A DNA stretch of 64,000 bases from Mesorhizobium sp. (GTDB lineage Bacteria > Pseudomonadota > Alphaproteobacteria > Rhizobiales > Rhizobiaceae). Shown one piece after another: positions 1 to 8,798 of this stretch; the stretch's first letter is position 1; each line of letters starts with the position of its first letter. The notes under the pieces are model-generated. The model saw only the letters and a list, made by a program, of their open reading frames with translations. It ran no database searches and was not told where the DNA came from. The stretch spans positions 1 to 64,000 of the forward strand of contig SAPZ01000023.1 of the NCBI GenBank assembly GCA_004020875.1, in the 5' to 3' direction. Position numbers and translations under genes: made by a program.

Positions 1-1
1 A

Positions 2-48
2 ATCTCCCCCCTTGCGGGGGAGATGTCCGGCAGGACAGAGGGGGGTGC
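2..48. repeat. Mesorhizobium-type intergenic palindromic repeat
   Basis: A 9-bp stem (ATCTCCCCC pairing with GGGGGAGAT at 2-24) is followed by a short GTCC..GGAC stem and a run of G. This layout matches short intergenic repeats that I recall as frequent in Mesorhizobium genomes. It may be the tail or terminator of a gene lying left of the window. From 49 to 350 I see no gene on either strand; the short open frames there lack ribosome-binding sites and recognisable products. Confidence 0.55.
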
Positions 49-355
49 CTCGCGCCGACGGTAGACGCCTGGTTCCATAGTGCTGCGCGAACGCTCTTGA
101 ATTTCTCATACCCCATCCTGCCACAGCCGCCTCCCGTCACAAACTGGTTCCTTCATTTTTCGGAAAACTGGCCCTCGCGATGGAGACAGAGCGGCGTAGA
201 CTTCGCTCATAGACGTTGGGGATAAGACGTCGGCGCAAGACCGGGGGAACACAAAGTCCGGGCAAGGCAACTGGGAGGCTGCCGGCCGGACAGGCAAGGC
301 AGGGCGATGCACGCCCGCCGCAGGCATGAAGCCATTTCCCTCCCGAGACCATGAA

Positions 356-379
356 CCCCGCAGCCATCCGGCTGCGGGG
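356..379 (+). promoter_or_regulatory. Hairpin directly upstream of a ribosome-binding site
   Basis: CCCCGCAGCC (356-365) and GGCTGCGGGG (370-379) form a perfect 10-bp stem with a 4-nt loop. It ends about 2 nt before the GGAAAGCG ribosome-binding site of the gene starting at 393. No U-run follows, so it is a poor intrinsic terminator for that gene. It could stabilise the mRNA 5' end or limit ribosome access. The function is inferred. Confidence 0.45.
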
Positions 380-392
380 CGGAAAGCGAGCA

Positions 393-1304
393 ATGACCAC
401 AGTTCGACTTGGCATCAACCCGATCACCTGGACCAATGACGATGTGCCGGAGTTGGGCGGCGACACGCCGCTCGAGACCTGCCTCGGCGAAACCGCGGAA
501 GCGGGCTATGCCGGCACCGAGCTCGGCGGCAAGTTCCCGCGCGACAGCCGCACGCTTCGGCCCATCCTCGACCATTACGGGCTGGCGCTGGTCTCCGGCT
601 GGTATGACGGGCGCATCTGCGAGAAGGAGGTCGACGAGGAGTTCGAGGCGATCCGGCCGCATCTGACGCTGCTGCGCGACCTTGGCGCCCGGCATGTCGT
701 CTATGCCGACACCTCGCGTGGCCGGCATGGCGCCATCCACGACCCGATCTCGCAGCGGCCGAAGCTAATGGATGGGGAATGGAAGGCCTATGGCGCCAAG
801 ATCACCAGGCTCGCCGAGCGTTTTTCGGATTTCGGGGTCGGCATGGCCTTCCACCATCACATGGGCACGATCGTCGAGACCGACCAGGAGATCGACAGGC
901 TGATGCACAGCACCGGCGAGGCGGTCGGCCTGCTCTACGACACCGGGCACTGCGCCTTTTCCGGCGGCGACCCGGAGCAATTGCTGCGCCGGCATGTCGA
1001 ACGCGTCGTGCATGTGCATTGCAAGGATGTGCGGCCGACCATCCTGAAGAAGGCGCGCGAGACCGACATGAGCTTCATGGGCGCGGTGATGGAAGGCATC
1101 TTCACCGTGCCGGGCGACGGCGCGATCGACTATCCGACGCTGCTCAAGATCCTCGCCGACCGAGGTTATTCCGGCTGGCTGGTTGTGGAGGCCGAGCAGG
1201 ACCCGGCCAAGGCGCACCCCTTGACCTATGCCACGATGGGGTATCGCAATCTCAAGAAGCTGGCCGAGGGCGCGGGCTTCTACGTCCACGAGCGCAAGGC
1301 CTGA
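393..1304 (+). CDS. IolE/MocC-family TIM-barrel protein (inosose dehydratase-like)
   Basis: The product has 303 aa, the usual IolE/MocC length. Family landmarks also present in the second homologue at 13693 are visible: an HHHMG..VET block near residues 154-164, YDTGH..F.GGD near 182, VHVHCKDVR near 207, VPGDG near 240 and VVEAEQDP near 264. IolE dehydrates 2-keto-myo-inositol; MocC is the relative linked to rhizopine catabolism. Because a better iolE sits inside the iolCDEB block, this copy probably acts on a related inositol or inosamine derivative. The ATG at 393 is chosen because it follows GGAAAGCG, whereas the upstream ATG at 351 lies before the hairpin. It leads an ABC transporter and dehydrogenase operon. 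Confidence 0.82.
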   Translation: MTTVRLGINPITWTNDDVPELGGDTPLETCLGETAEAGYAGTELGGKFPRDSRTLRPILDHYGLALVSGWYDGRICEKEVDEEFEAIRPHLTLLRDLGARHVVYADTSRGRHGAIHDPISQRPKLMDGEWKAYGAKITRLAERFSDFGVGMAFHHHMGTIVETDQEIDRLMHSTGEAVGLLYDTGHCAFSGGDPEQLLRRHVERVVHVHCKDVRPTILKKARETDMSFMGAVMEGIFTVPGDGAIDYPTLLKILADRGYSGWLVVEAEQDPAKAHPLTYATMGYRNLKKLAEGAGFYVHERKA

Positions 1305-1331
1305 AGAAAGCATGGGGCGCCGGGGAGGGAG

Positions 1332-2429
1332 ATGAGTTCGGTTCTGTACCAGAAGGTGGTCATGAGCTTCGGCGCGCTCAACGTGCTGCGGTCGCTCGAC
1401 CTTGCCGTGCCGGATCACAAGTTCCTCGCTTTGCTCGGCCCGTCGGGCTGCGGCAAGACGACGGCGCTGCGCATCCTGGCCGGGCTCGACATGCCGACCG
1501 CCGGCAAGGTCTTCATCGGCGAGCGCGACGTCACCCGGCTGCAGCCGCGCGACCGCGACATCGCCATGGTGTTCCAGAGCTACGCGCTCTATCCGCAGAT
1601 GACGGTCGCCGAAAACATCGGCTATCCGCTGTGGATCCGCGGAACGCCGGATGCCGGGCGAAAGGCGAAGATCGGCGAGGTCGCCGCCATACTCGAGATC
1701 GGCCACCTGCTCGACCGCCGTCCGCGCCAGCTTTCGGGCGGACAGCGCCAGCGCGTCGCGCTGGCCCGCGCCATCGTGCGCGACCCGGCGGCGTTCCTGA
1801 TGGACGAGCCGCTCTCCAATCTCGACGCGCGGCTCAGGCTCACCATGCGCGGCGAGATCAAGCGGCTCTGCCAGCGCCTCAGCGCCACCACCATCTACGT
1901 CACCCACGACCAGGTCGAGGCCCTGACGATGGCCGATTTCGTCGCCGTCATGCATGGCGGCGAGCTGCAGCAGATGGCGCCGCCCATCGAGATATACGAC
2001 CGCCCGGCGAACCGCTTCGTCGCCACCTTCGTCGGCAACCCGCCGATGAACATTTTGCCGGCAGCGCTTTCCGAGCAAGGTGTCATCGTGGCCGGCAAAG
2101 TGGTTCCGCTGGACGACGCGCGGCTTGCCGCCTGCCGTGCCGCCTCAATCGCCGAAATCGGCCTGCGGCCGGAGGACTGCAGCGCGGCCGCGGTCGACAC
2201 GCCTGACGCGCTGCCTGGCGAAATCTACGTCGTCGAGCCGATGGGCAACGAGACGCTGGTCAATGTCCGCCTGGAAGGCGGCAACGTGTCGGTCCGGGCG
2301 GGCCGCGAATTCCGGGGTGTGGTGGGTGAAAGCATCGGCGTCGCCTTCGACCCGGCGAACGCCTGTTTCTTCAGTTCGGCCGGCCTGACAGCCGTCCACA
2401 GGGTCAACAACAATGGGAGAGTGACATGA
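1332..2429 (+). CDS. CUT1-type sugar ABC transporter ATP-binding protein (MalK/UgpC-like)
   Basis: This 365-aa ATPase energises import of the sugar bound by the next gene product. Walker A is GPSGCGKTT (residues 36-44), the signature LSGGQRQR lies near 135 and Walker B ends in LMDEP near 158. The region after about 240 is the TOBE/MOP-like regulatory extension typical of MalK and UgpC proteins. A GGAGGGAG ribosome-binding site precedes the ATG. It lies 27 bp after the IolE-like gene and overlaps the binding-protein gene by 4 nt (ATGA), so one operon is likely. The substrate cannot be read from the ATPase. Confidence 0.93.
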   Translation: MSSVLYQKVVMSFGALNVLRSLDLAVPDHKFLALLGPSGCGKTTALRILAGLDMPTAGKVFIGERDVTRLQPRDRDIAMVFQSYALYPQMTVAENIGYPLWIRGTPDAGRKAKIGEVAAILEIGHLLDRRPRQLSGGQRQRVALARAIVRDPAAFLMDEPLSNLDARLRLTMRGEIKRLCQRLSATTIYVTHDQVEALTMADFVAVMHGGELQQMAPPIEIYDRPANRFVATFVGNPPMNILPAALSEQGVIVAGKVVPLDDARLAACRAASIAEIGLRPEDCSAAAVDTPDALPGEIYVVEPMGNETLVNVRLEGGNVSVRAGREFRGVVGESIGVAFDPANACFFSSAGLTAVHRVNNNGRVT

Positions 2430-3739
2430 TGCATTCCAGCAGACTTACTCGCCGCTCCGTCATCAAGGGGGCGCTTGGCCTGGCCCTGGCGACCACTGCG
2501 CTGACCACGCTCGGCCTGCCGATGCCGGCGAAGGCGGCCGGCAAGAAGGTGATCATCGGCGCCTTCGCCGATGGCGGCCTGACACCGTTCAAGGAGAAGA
2601 TCATTCCGCTGGCCAAGGAACAGGGCTTCGACATCCAGTTCCTCGAGGACGAATACGGGGTGACGCTCGAGAAGTGGTTCGCCGATGCCCAGAGCGGCGC
2701 CGGCCAGTACGACCTCTATCTGCTCGACGACCCGTGGGTGCCGCAGTTCGGCGCCGCCAACGTGCTCGAGGACCTTGGCGCCGGCGGCATCGACGGGTCG
2801 GACAAGGACTGGATCGGCCCGATGATCGACATGGGCTACTGGCCGCCGCAAAAGGGGCCACGCGTCAAGGGCTTCGAGAACGCCAAGCCGACGCTGATCT
2901 GCGTGCCCTTCGTCGGCGACCTGCAGACGCTGACCTATCGCAACGACGTCTTCACCGGCGGCGCGCCGAAGACCTGGGACGAAGTGATCGCCAAGGGGAA
3001 GGAAGGCGTCGCGGCCGGCAAGATCAAATACCCCGTCGTCTTCCGCGGCGTCTCCGGCAACCCGATCGTCACCAGCTGGTATCCGGTCTTCCTGTCGTTC
3101 GGCGGCTCCTTCTTCGACGACAAGTGGAATCCGATCTTCAATTCGGCCGAAGGCAAGGCCTCGGCCGATTTCTTCGTCGGCACGATGAAGCAGAACGCGC
3201 CGAGCGGGGTGGTCGAGTTCGACTCCGACCAGGAGGGCGCGGCGATCCTGGGCGGAGACGCAGGGGCGATCATCCAGTATTCGGGCAACGCGCTGAAGGC
3301 GGATGACCCTGCCCAGACCAAGGTGGCGGGCAAGCTCGATTTCGGCGTCGTGCCGAAACAGGAAAAGGCGATCGCCCAGATGGGCATCTTCATCGCCGGC
3401 GTGCCGAAATCGGCGCCCAACAAGGCGAACTCCATTGAGTTCCTGAAGTGGTATGTCAGCGCCGAGACGCAGGCCAAGCTCTCGGAAGCGGGCTCTATCC
3501 CCGTCAAGCGCAGCGCCTTCGGCATCGCCAAGCCCGGCAACCGGCTTATACCGGTCGCGCTGCAGCAGCTCGACGCCGGCGCGCTGCCGCGGCCGCGCAC
3601 GCCCGACTGGGCGAAGGTCGAGGAACTGCTCGGCATCGAGCTCAACAAGGCCTTGCAGGCAGGCTCCGGCGGCGGCGCAGCCTTGGATACGGCGGCCAAG
3701 CAGGTCAAGGACTACCTGACCACGGCCGGGTACTACTGA
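2426..3739 (+). CDS. Extracellular sugar-binding protein, family 1, with Tat-like signal
   Basis: The product has 437 aa. The N-terminus carries a twin-arginine pattern (TRRSVIKG at residues 8-15), a hydrophobic stretch and an AKA-like cleavage region near residue 37, so Tat export to the periplasm is plausible. The mature part is a long family-1 solute-binding protein of the kind that serves CUT1 importers. It overlaps the ATPase gene at the start and the first permease gene at the end by one base (TGATG). A GGGAG ribosome-binding site precedes the ATGATG start. The ligand is unknown; neighbouring IolE- and IolG-type enzymes suggest a cyclitol or a related sugar. Confidence 0.9.
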   Translation: MMHSSRLTRRSVIKGALGLALATTALTTLGLPMPAKAAGKKVIIGAFADGGLTPFKEKIIPLAKEQGFDIQFLEDEYGVTLEKWFADAQSGAGQYDLYLLDDPWVPQFGAANVLEDLGAGGIDGSDKDWIGPMIDMGYWPPQKGPRVKGFENAKPTLICVPFVGDLQTLTYRNDVFTGGAPKTWDEVIAKGKEGVAAGKIKYPVVFRGVSGNPIVTSWYPVFLSFGGSFFDDKWNPIFNSAEGKASADFFVGTMKQNAPSGVVEFDSDQEGAAILGGDAGAIIQYSGNALKADDPAQTKVAGKLDFGVVPKQEKAIAQMGIFIAGVPKSAPNKANSIEFLKWYVSAETQAKLSEAGSIPVKRSAFGIAKPGNRLIPVALQQLDAGALPRPRTPDWAKVEELLGIELNKALQAGSGGGAALDTAAKQVKDYLTTAGYY

Positions 3740-4644
3740 TGCAAAACGGCATGCAGGCACGCAAATATCGCCTGCAGGGGGCGGGGCTCGACCTCGCCCT
3801 CCCCTATCTCATGCTGGCGCCGGGCCTGACGGTCGTGCTCGGCGTGCTGGTCTATCCGCTCTGGGACGGGCTGCGCGCCAGTACCAGGGCTTACCGCTAT
3901 GGTTCGCCGGTCGCAGATGTCGGCTTTCACAATTATGTGCAGCTTTGGAGCGACGCGCAGTTCCTGAATTCGCTGTGGGTCACGGTCAAGTTCGTGGCGC
4001 TTTCGGTGTCGATCGAGGCTGTGCTGGGCTTCGCGCTGGCCTTGTTCTGCCTGCGCGAATTTCGCGGCATCCGGCTGCTGCGGACGGTGCTGATCATTCC
4101 CATGGTGATCACGCCCGTCGTCGTCGCCATACTGTTCAGGCTGATCTACGCTAGCGACGCCGGCATGCTGACGGCGCTCTCGGTGGCCATGGGCGGCGGC
4201 GGGGTCCAAATCCTCGGCAACCCGCTCAATGCCTTCATCGGCCTCGTCGTGCTCGACGTGTGGGAGTGGACGCCGCTGATGTTCCTGATCCTGCTCGCCG
4301 GACTGCAGTCGCTACCGCACGAGCCGTTCGAGGCGGCGCGCGTCGACGGCGCGGGGTCCTGGCGCGTCTTCGCCGATCTGACCTTCCCGATGATGCGGCC
4401 GGTGCTGGCGATCGCAATCGTGCTCCGCACCATCGACGCCTTCGGCACATTCGACCAGGTTTTCGTCTTGACCCGGGGCGGGCCGGGCGAAGCGACGAGA
4501 CTGATCTCGATCTATGGCTACGACACCGCGTTCAAGTTCCAGCAGACCGGATACGCGGCGGCGCTGTTCGTGACGATCGGCCTCGTCGTGCTCGCGCTCG
4601 CCTTCAGCGCCATCAGGCTCCTGCGCAGGATCGACGCGTCATGA
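3739..4644 (+). CDS. CUT1 ABC transporter permease (MalF/UgpA-like)
   Basis: The product is a 301-aa inner-membrane permease with several hydrophobic segments, beginning near residues 17-40. The cytoplasmic EAA loop that contacts the ATPase is present (EAARVDGAGSWRVF near residue 198). The ATG at 3739 overlaps the stop codon of the binding-protein gene, which fixes the start better than longer in-frame extensions into that gene. It ends in an ATGA overlap with the second permease gene. Together the two permeases form the channel of one importer. Confidence 0.92.
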   Translation: MQNGMQARKYRLQGAGLDLALPYLMLAPGLTVVLGVLVYPLWDGLRASTRAYRYGSPVADVGFHNYVQLWSDAQFLNSLWVTVKFVALSVSIEAVLGFALALFCLREFRGIRLLRTVLIIPMVITPVVVAILFRLIYASDAGMLTALSVAMGGGGVQILGNPLNAFIGLVVLDVWEWTPLMFLILLAGLQSLPHEPFEAARVDGAGSWRVFADLTFPMMRPVLAIAIVLRTIDAFGTFDQVFVLTRGGPGEATRLISIYGYDTAFKFQQTGYAAALFVTIGLVVLALAFSAIRLLRRIDAS

Positions 4645-5459
4645 GCACCCGTCTGGCGCGCATCCTCACCACCATCTTCGTGCTGGCGGTCGTGCTGCTG
4701 CCGATCTACTGGCTGGTGTCCACCTCGCTCAAGTCCAACCGCGAGATCACGCAGGAAGGCACCCTCTATCCGCATGTGCCGACGCTCGACAATTACGTAA
4801 GGCTGTTCACTGAAAAGCAGTTCGGCTCCTACCTGACGAACTCGGTGGTGGTTACTTTCTTCTCGGTCGCGATAGCGCTGGTCTTCGGCGCGATGGGCGC
4901 CTACGCGATCGCGAGGTTCCGCCTTCCGTTCGCCGCGGAGCGCAAGATCGGCCTCTTCCTGCTGACGCTGCGCATCATCCCGCCGGTGGTGATCCTGATC
5001 CCCGTCTATCTCTTGATGCTGAGCCTCGGGCTGCTCGACAGCTGGCTCGGCCTTATCGCCACCTACACCGCCTTCAACATCACCTTCTGCGTCTGGATGA
5101 TGGAGAGCTTCTTCCGCGAGATCCCCGTCGACCTCGAGGAGGCGGCCATGGTGGACGGGGATTCGCGCTTTGGCGCCTTCCGCCGCATCACGCTGCCGCT
5201 GGCCGCACCAGGGTTGGCGGCCACCGCGATCTTCGCCGTGCTGGTCACCTTCAACGAATTCCTTTTCGCGCTGGCGCTGACGGCGACCCCGCGGGCGATG
5301 ACCATGCCGCGCGGCACCGCGACACTCATCGGGCGCATCGATACCGACTGGGCCTCGATGGCCGCCGCCGGCGTCATCGGCGCGCTGCCGATCGTCTTCT
5401 TCGCGCTGCTGGTGCAGCGGCACCTGGTTCGCGGCCTAACCATGGGCGCCGTGAAGTGA
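4641..5459 (+). CDS. CUT1 ABC transporter permease (MalG/UgpE-like)
   Basis: The product is a 272-aa inner-membrane protein with a hydrophobic N-terminal helix (residues 7-27), four or five further hydrophobic segments and an EAA loop (EEAAMVDGDSRFGAF near residue 163). The short length and the position after the MalF-like gene are usual for MalG-type subunits. The start overlaps the preceding stop by 4 nt (ATGA). A 59-bp gap separates it from the dehydrogenase gene, so the operon may continue. Confidence 0.92.
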   Translation: MSTRLARILTTIFVLAVVLLPIYWLVSTSLKSNREITQEGTLYPHVPTLDNYVRLFTEKQFGSYLTNSVVVTFFSVAIALVFGAMGAYAIARFRLPFAAERKIGLFLLTLRIIPPVVILIPVYLLMLSLGLLDSWLGLIATYTAFNITFCVWMMESFFREIPVDLEEAAMVDGDSRFGAFRRITLPLAAPGLAATAIFAVLVTFNEFLFALALTATPRAMTMPRGTATLIGRIDTDWASMAAAGVIGALPIVFFALLVQRHLVRGLTMGAVK

Positions 5460-5518
5460 CCGCCGGCCGGGCATGTTGAACTGGCCGTCGCGGACGGCCC
5501 CACAGGAAAGTTGAACGC

Positions 5519-6511
5519 ATGATGGATGTTTGTCTGTTCGGGGTGGGACTGATCGGAAGGGTGCATGCCGGCAATCTCGCTCGCCACCCTAAGGTGCGGC
5601 TGCGCTATATCGTCGATCCCAACCGCGAAGCCGCCGCCAAGGTCGCGGCAGCGACCGGAGCCGAGATCGCCGACACAGAGACCGTGATGAACGATCCGTC
5701 GGTGAAGATGGTGTTCATCGCATCGGCGACGCGCACCCACGCAGACCTCGCCATGGCAGCGGCGGCGAAGGGCAAGGCGATTTTCTGCGAGAAGCCGATC
5801 GATCTCGATCTCAAGCGCACGGACGAGTGCCTGGCGGCGGTCGCGAAGGCCGGCGTGCCTTTCCAGATCGGCTTCAACCGTCGCTTCGATCCGAGCTTCC
5901 GCGCGCTGAAGGAGCGCCTCGACGGCGGCGAGATCGGCGCCGTCGAGCAGGTCATCATCACCAGCCGCGACCCCGAACCCGAAACCGAGGAAGCACTGGC
6001 CGGCGGCGGCGGCGTCTTTCGCGAGATGACCATCCACGACTTCGACATGGCGCGGAACATGCTCGGCGAGGAACCAGTCGAACTGTTCGCGACCGGTTCC
6101 TCGCTGGTGGCGCCGCAATACAGGAAGCTCGGCGACTACGATACCGCGATGTTCATCCTGCGAACGGCGTCGGGCCGGCAATGCCACATCAACAACAGCG
6201 TCAGGGCCGCCTATGGCTATGACCAGCGCATCGAGGTGCACGGTGCCGACGGCATGCTGCAGGCCGGCAACCGGCTGCCGACCTCGGTGGAGATGTATGG
6301 CGGCAAGGGCATATCGCGCGACAAGCCTTACTACTTCTTCGTCGAGCGCTACGCGGAATCCTACGCCGCCGAGATCGATCACTTCATCACCTGCGTCGAA
6401 ACCGGCAGCAGCCCAGCGGTCACGGCCAGCGACGGTCGCAAGGCCATGATCCTCTGCGAGGCAGCGCTCGCCTCCGCACGGTCCGGCCGGTTCGAGCCGG
6501 TGAAGCTCTGA
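5519..6511 (+). CDS. Inositol 2-dehydrogenase-like Gfo/Idh/MocA oxidoreductase
   Basis: This 330-aa NAD(P)-dependent dehydrogenase has an N-terminal Rossmann motif (GVGLIGRVH, residues 8-16), the EKPIDL block near residue 91, GFNRRFDPSF near 118 and the TIHDFDMAR catalytic block near 171. The same set occurs in the iolG candidate at 32694. IolG oxidises myo-inositol to 2-keto-myo-inositol. Clustering with an IolE-like gene makes a cyclitol a likely substrate, but scyllo-inositol, an inosamine or a methylated derivative is possible. Two adjacent ATG codons (5519, 5522) precede the coding region. Confidence 0.85.
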   Translation: MMDVCLFGVGLIGRVHAGNLARHPKVRLRYIVDPNREAAAKVAAATGAEIADTETVMNDPSVKMVFIASATRTHADLAMAAAAKGKAIFCEKPIDLDLKRTDECLAAVAKAGVPFQIGFNRRFDPSFRALKERLDGGEIGAVEQVIITSRDPEPETEEALAGGGGVFREMTIHDFDMARNMLGEEPVELFATGSSLVAPQYRKLGDYDTAMFILRTASGRQCHINNSVRAAYGYDQRIEVHGADGMLQAGNRLPTSVEMYGGKGISRDKPYYFFVERYAESYAAEIDHFITCVETGSSPAVTASDGRKAMILCEAALASARSGRFEPVKL

Positions 6512-6544
6512 GCAGATGGTCTGAAGTCAAGCGGGAGTCCCGAC

Positions 6545-7483
6545 ATGAAGATTGGCATGATCACCGACAGCCTGGGCAACCTGTCCTTCGACGAGATGCT
6601 GCGCGCCTCGGCCGAACTGGGGCTGGAGACTCTGGAGTTCGCCTGCGGCAACTGGTCGTCTGCGCCGCATATCGACCTGGCGGCCCTGCTGGAAAGTGCT
6701 GCCGCCCGCGCCGAATTCGTCGCCAAGGTCCGCGACCACGGTCTGACGATCGCGGCGCTCAACTGCTCGGGCAACCCGCTGCACCCCGGACCGCAGGGCA
6801 AGCAGCACCGCCAGGTGACCGAGGACACGATCCGGCTGGCGAGCCTGATGGGCATCGACCGCGTGGTGATGATGTCGGGGCTGCCCGGCGGGCCGGGCGA
6901 CGCCAACCCCAACTGGATCATCACCGACTGGCCGCCCGAATGCGCCGACATCCAGCGCTACCAGTGGGACGAGTGCATCATTCCCTATTGGCGCGATCTG
7001 GTCGGATTTGCGAACAATCTTGGCATCAGGAAGCTCTGCCTGGAATTGCATGGGCATCAGGCCGTGTACAACATCCAGACGCTGTTCCGGCTGCGCGATG
7101 CCGTCGGCGAGACGGTCGGCGCGAACTACGATCCGAGCCATCCGATGTGGATGGGCGCCGATCCCATTGCCGCCGTGCGCAAGCTTGGCTCGGCGATCTA
7201 CTATGTCCACGCCAAGGACACGCGCGTCGAGCCGGTGCCGGCCGGCATCGACGGCGTGCTCGATGCGCGCCCGCCAACGCTCTTTGCCGAAAGGGCCTGG
7301 AACTACATCACGCTCGGCTACGGCCATGGCGAGACCTGGTGGCGACAGTTCTGCACGGCGCTGAAGCAGGCCGGCTACGACGACGTGCTGTCGATCGAGC
7401 ACGAGGACATGATGCTGTCGCCGATGGAAGGCATGCGCAAATCGGTGGCCCTGCTGCGCAACGTCGCCATCAACCTGGCCTGA
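6545..7483 (+). CDS. Sugar phosphate isomerase/epimerase-type TIM-barrel protein
   Basis: The 312-aa product belongs to the xylose isomerase-like / AP endonuclease 2 fold family. Conserved metal-ligand patterns are visible: LCLELHGHQ near residue 164, NYDPSHP near 196, YVHAKD near 221 and SIEHED near 284. The last acidic pair is a usual barrel metal site. It follows the dehydrogenase gene by 33 bp and faces the convergent oxidoreductase gene. Such proteins often isomerise or epimerise keto-sugars made by a neighbouring dehydrogenase. The exact reaction is unknown. Confidence 0.8.
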   Translation: MKIGMITDSLGNLSFDEMLRASAELGLETLEFACGNWSSAPHIDLAALLESAAARAEFVAKVRDHGLTIAALNCSGNPLHPGPQGKQHRQVTEDTIRLASLMGIDRVVMMSGLPGGPGDANPNWIITDWPPECADIQRYQWDECIIPYWRDLVGFANNLGIRKLCLELHGHQAVYNIQTLFRLRDAVGETVGANYDPSHPMWMGADPIAAVRKLGSAIYYVHAKDTRVEPVPAGIDGVLDARPPTLFAERAWNYITLGYGHGETWWRQFCTALKQAGYDDVLSIEHEDMMLSPMEGMRKSVALLRNVAINLA

Positions 7484-7551
7484 TGCTCAGATCCGATTTT
7501 GCATTGGCCGGTCGCCGTGGGCCGTCAAACCGGTCCCGGCCCTCGGGTCGA

Positions 7552-8661
7552 TCACCTCACATCGACCCAGCGCTGCTCCTGGAAGGAGCGCGCCATGGCA
7601 TGCACGGTGCGCTCGATCTCCAGCCCCTCGTCGAAGTCGATGATGCGGGCAGGCTTTCCGGCGATGCGCATCAGAAGCTCGCGGCATTCGATCATCTTGA
7701 GGTCGTTGAAGCCGAGGCCATGGCCGGGCGCGGGCAGGAAGGAATCGTAGGGCTTGTGGTGCGGCGCCACCAGGATGGTGCGGTAGCCCTGCTCGGTCGG
7801 CCGGTCGGCGGTGAGATAGAGCTGGAATTCGTTCATCCGCTCCTGGTCGTAGAGGATCGAGCCCTTCGAGCCGAAAATCTGGATAGCGATGCGGCCCTTG
7901 CGGCCCCAGGCCGAGCGGTTGACCAGCAGCGTGCCGGCGACGCCGTTCTCGAGATGCATCAAGACGCTGGCGATGTCATAAGTCTCGACCGCGCGCCGGG
8001 CGCCCGAAGCGGTCTTGCGGTCGATATAGGGTTTGGCCATGTCGCACATGACGCGCGAAACGCGGCCGAACAGCACCTTGATCAGCGACAGCGGATGGAC
8101 GGCGAAATCGTCAAGCGCGCCGTAACCGGACGACGCCTCATGCTTCCAGAAGAACAGCGCTTCCGGGTCGGCCATGAAGTCCTCGTCCATCTCGATGCGC
8201 AGAAGGTTGACGTCGCCGATGATCTTCTCCTCGAGCAGCGCGCCGATATGGCGGATCGCGGGATTCTGGATGTAGTTGTAGCCAAGCCCGGCGACGTTGC
8301 CGGATCTCCTGGCCGCGGCCGCCATGCTCTCGGCTTCGGCAAAGCTCGGCGCCATCGGCTTCTCGCACCACAGATGCTTGCCGGCATCGAGGATGGCGAT
8401 CGCCATTTCTGGATGGAACTGGTTGGGCGTGGTCAGGGAGACGACGTCGACGTCAGGATCGTTGACCACGGCGCGCCAATCACCGGAGCCCTTGGCGAAG
8501 CCGAACTCGCCGGCCTTGCGCCGGGCCAACTCGTCATTCACCTCGCCCAGATGCACCAGTTTCGGCTTGTCGACATCGGGAAAGACGGTGCCTACTGCGT
8601 TCCAGGCGATGGCGTGGCACTTGCCCATGAAGCCCGTGCCGATGAGGCCCACTCCGACCAT
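7552..8661 (-). CDS. Gfo/Idh/MocA family oxidoreductase
   Basis: The 369-aa product has an N-terminal NAD(P)-binding motif (GLIGTGFMGKCH, residues 5-16), an EKPMA block near 101 and a long C-terminal alpha/beta domain. It is longer than the two IolG-like proteins in this window and lacks their TIHDFDMAR block, so it is a different subfamily. A GGAGACAATCGAC spacer precedes the ATG. It is divergent from the RpiR-type regulator with a 137-bp shared control region, which suggests regulation by that protein. The substrate is probably a sugar or cyclitol. Confidence 0.82.
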   Translation of the reverse strand: MVGVGLIGTGFMGKCHAIAWNAVGTVFPDVDKPKLVHLGEVNDELARRKAGEFGFAKGSGDWRAVVNDPDVDVVSLTTPNQFHPEMAIAILDAGKHLWCEKPMAPSFAEAESMAAAARRSGNVAGLGYNYIQNPAIRHIGALLEEKIIGDVNLLRIEMDEDFMADPEALFFWKHEASSGYGALDDFAVHPLSLIKVLFGRVSRVMCDMAKPYIDRKTASGARRAVETYDIASVLMHLENGVAGTLLVNRSAWGRKGRIAIQIFGSKGSILYDQERMNEFQLYLTADRPTEQGYRTILVAPHHKPYDSFLPAPGHGLGFNDLKMIECRELLMRIAGKPARIIDFDEGLEIERTVHAMARSFQEQRWVDVR

Positions 8662-8707
8662 GTCGATTGTCTCCAGGATGAGGGGAATAGCAGTATGGAT
8701 GAATTAG

Positions 8708-8728
8708 TCCATTTTGGTGAAGAATGGA
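8708..8728. promoter_or_regulatory. Inverted repeat in the divergent promoter region of the RpiR-type regulator
   Basis: TCCATT (8708-8713) and AATGGA (8723-8728) form an inverted repeat with a 9-nt spacer. It lies in the AT-rich 137-bp region between the minus-strand oxidoreductase and the plus-strand regulator. The CCATTTTGG half resembles the CCATATTGA stretch repeated upstream of iolC. An autoregulatory operator is an inference. Confidence 0.35.
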
Positions 8729-8798
8729 ACATACAAATCATTTTTTATGGTGTTCTTGCACGAACTCGCTATGATGGGGCAGGAGAGGGACAAACCAC

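Noticed and set aside
106..466. Short minus-strand open frames near the left edge
   Set aside because: No ribosome-binding site, no domain, and overlap with the hairpin and the start of the 393 gene.
765..2078. Long minus-strand open frame of 437 codons opposite the IolE-like and ATPase genes
   Set aside because: It is antisense to two clear genes, rich in Arg/His/Asp as expected for a GC-rich shadow, and has no recognisable domain.
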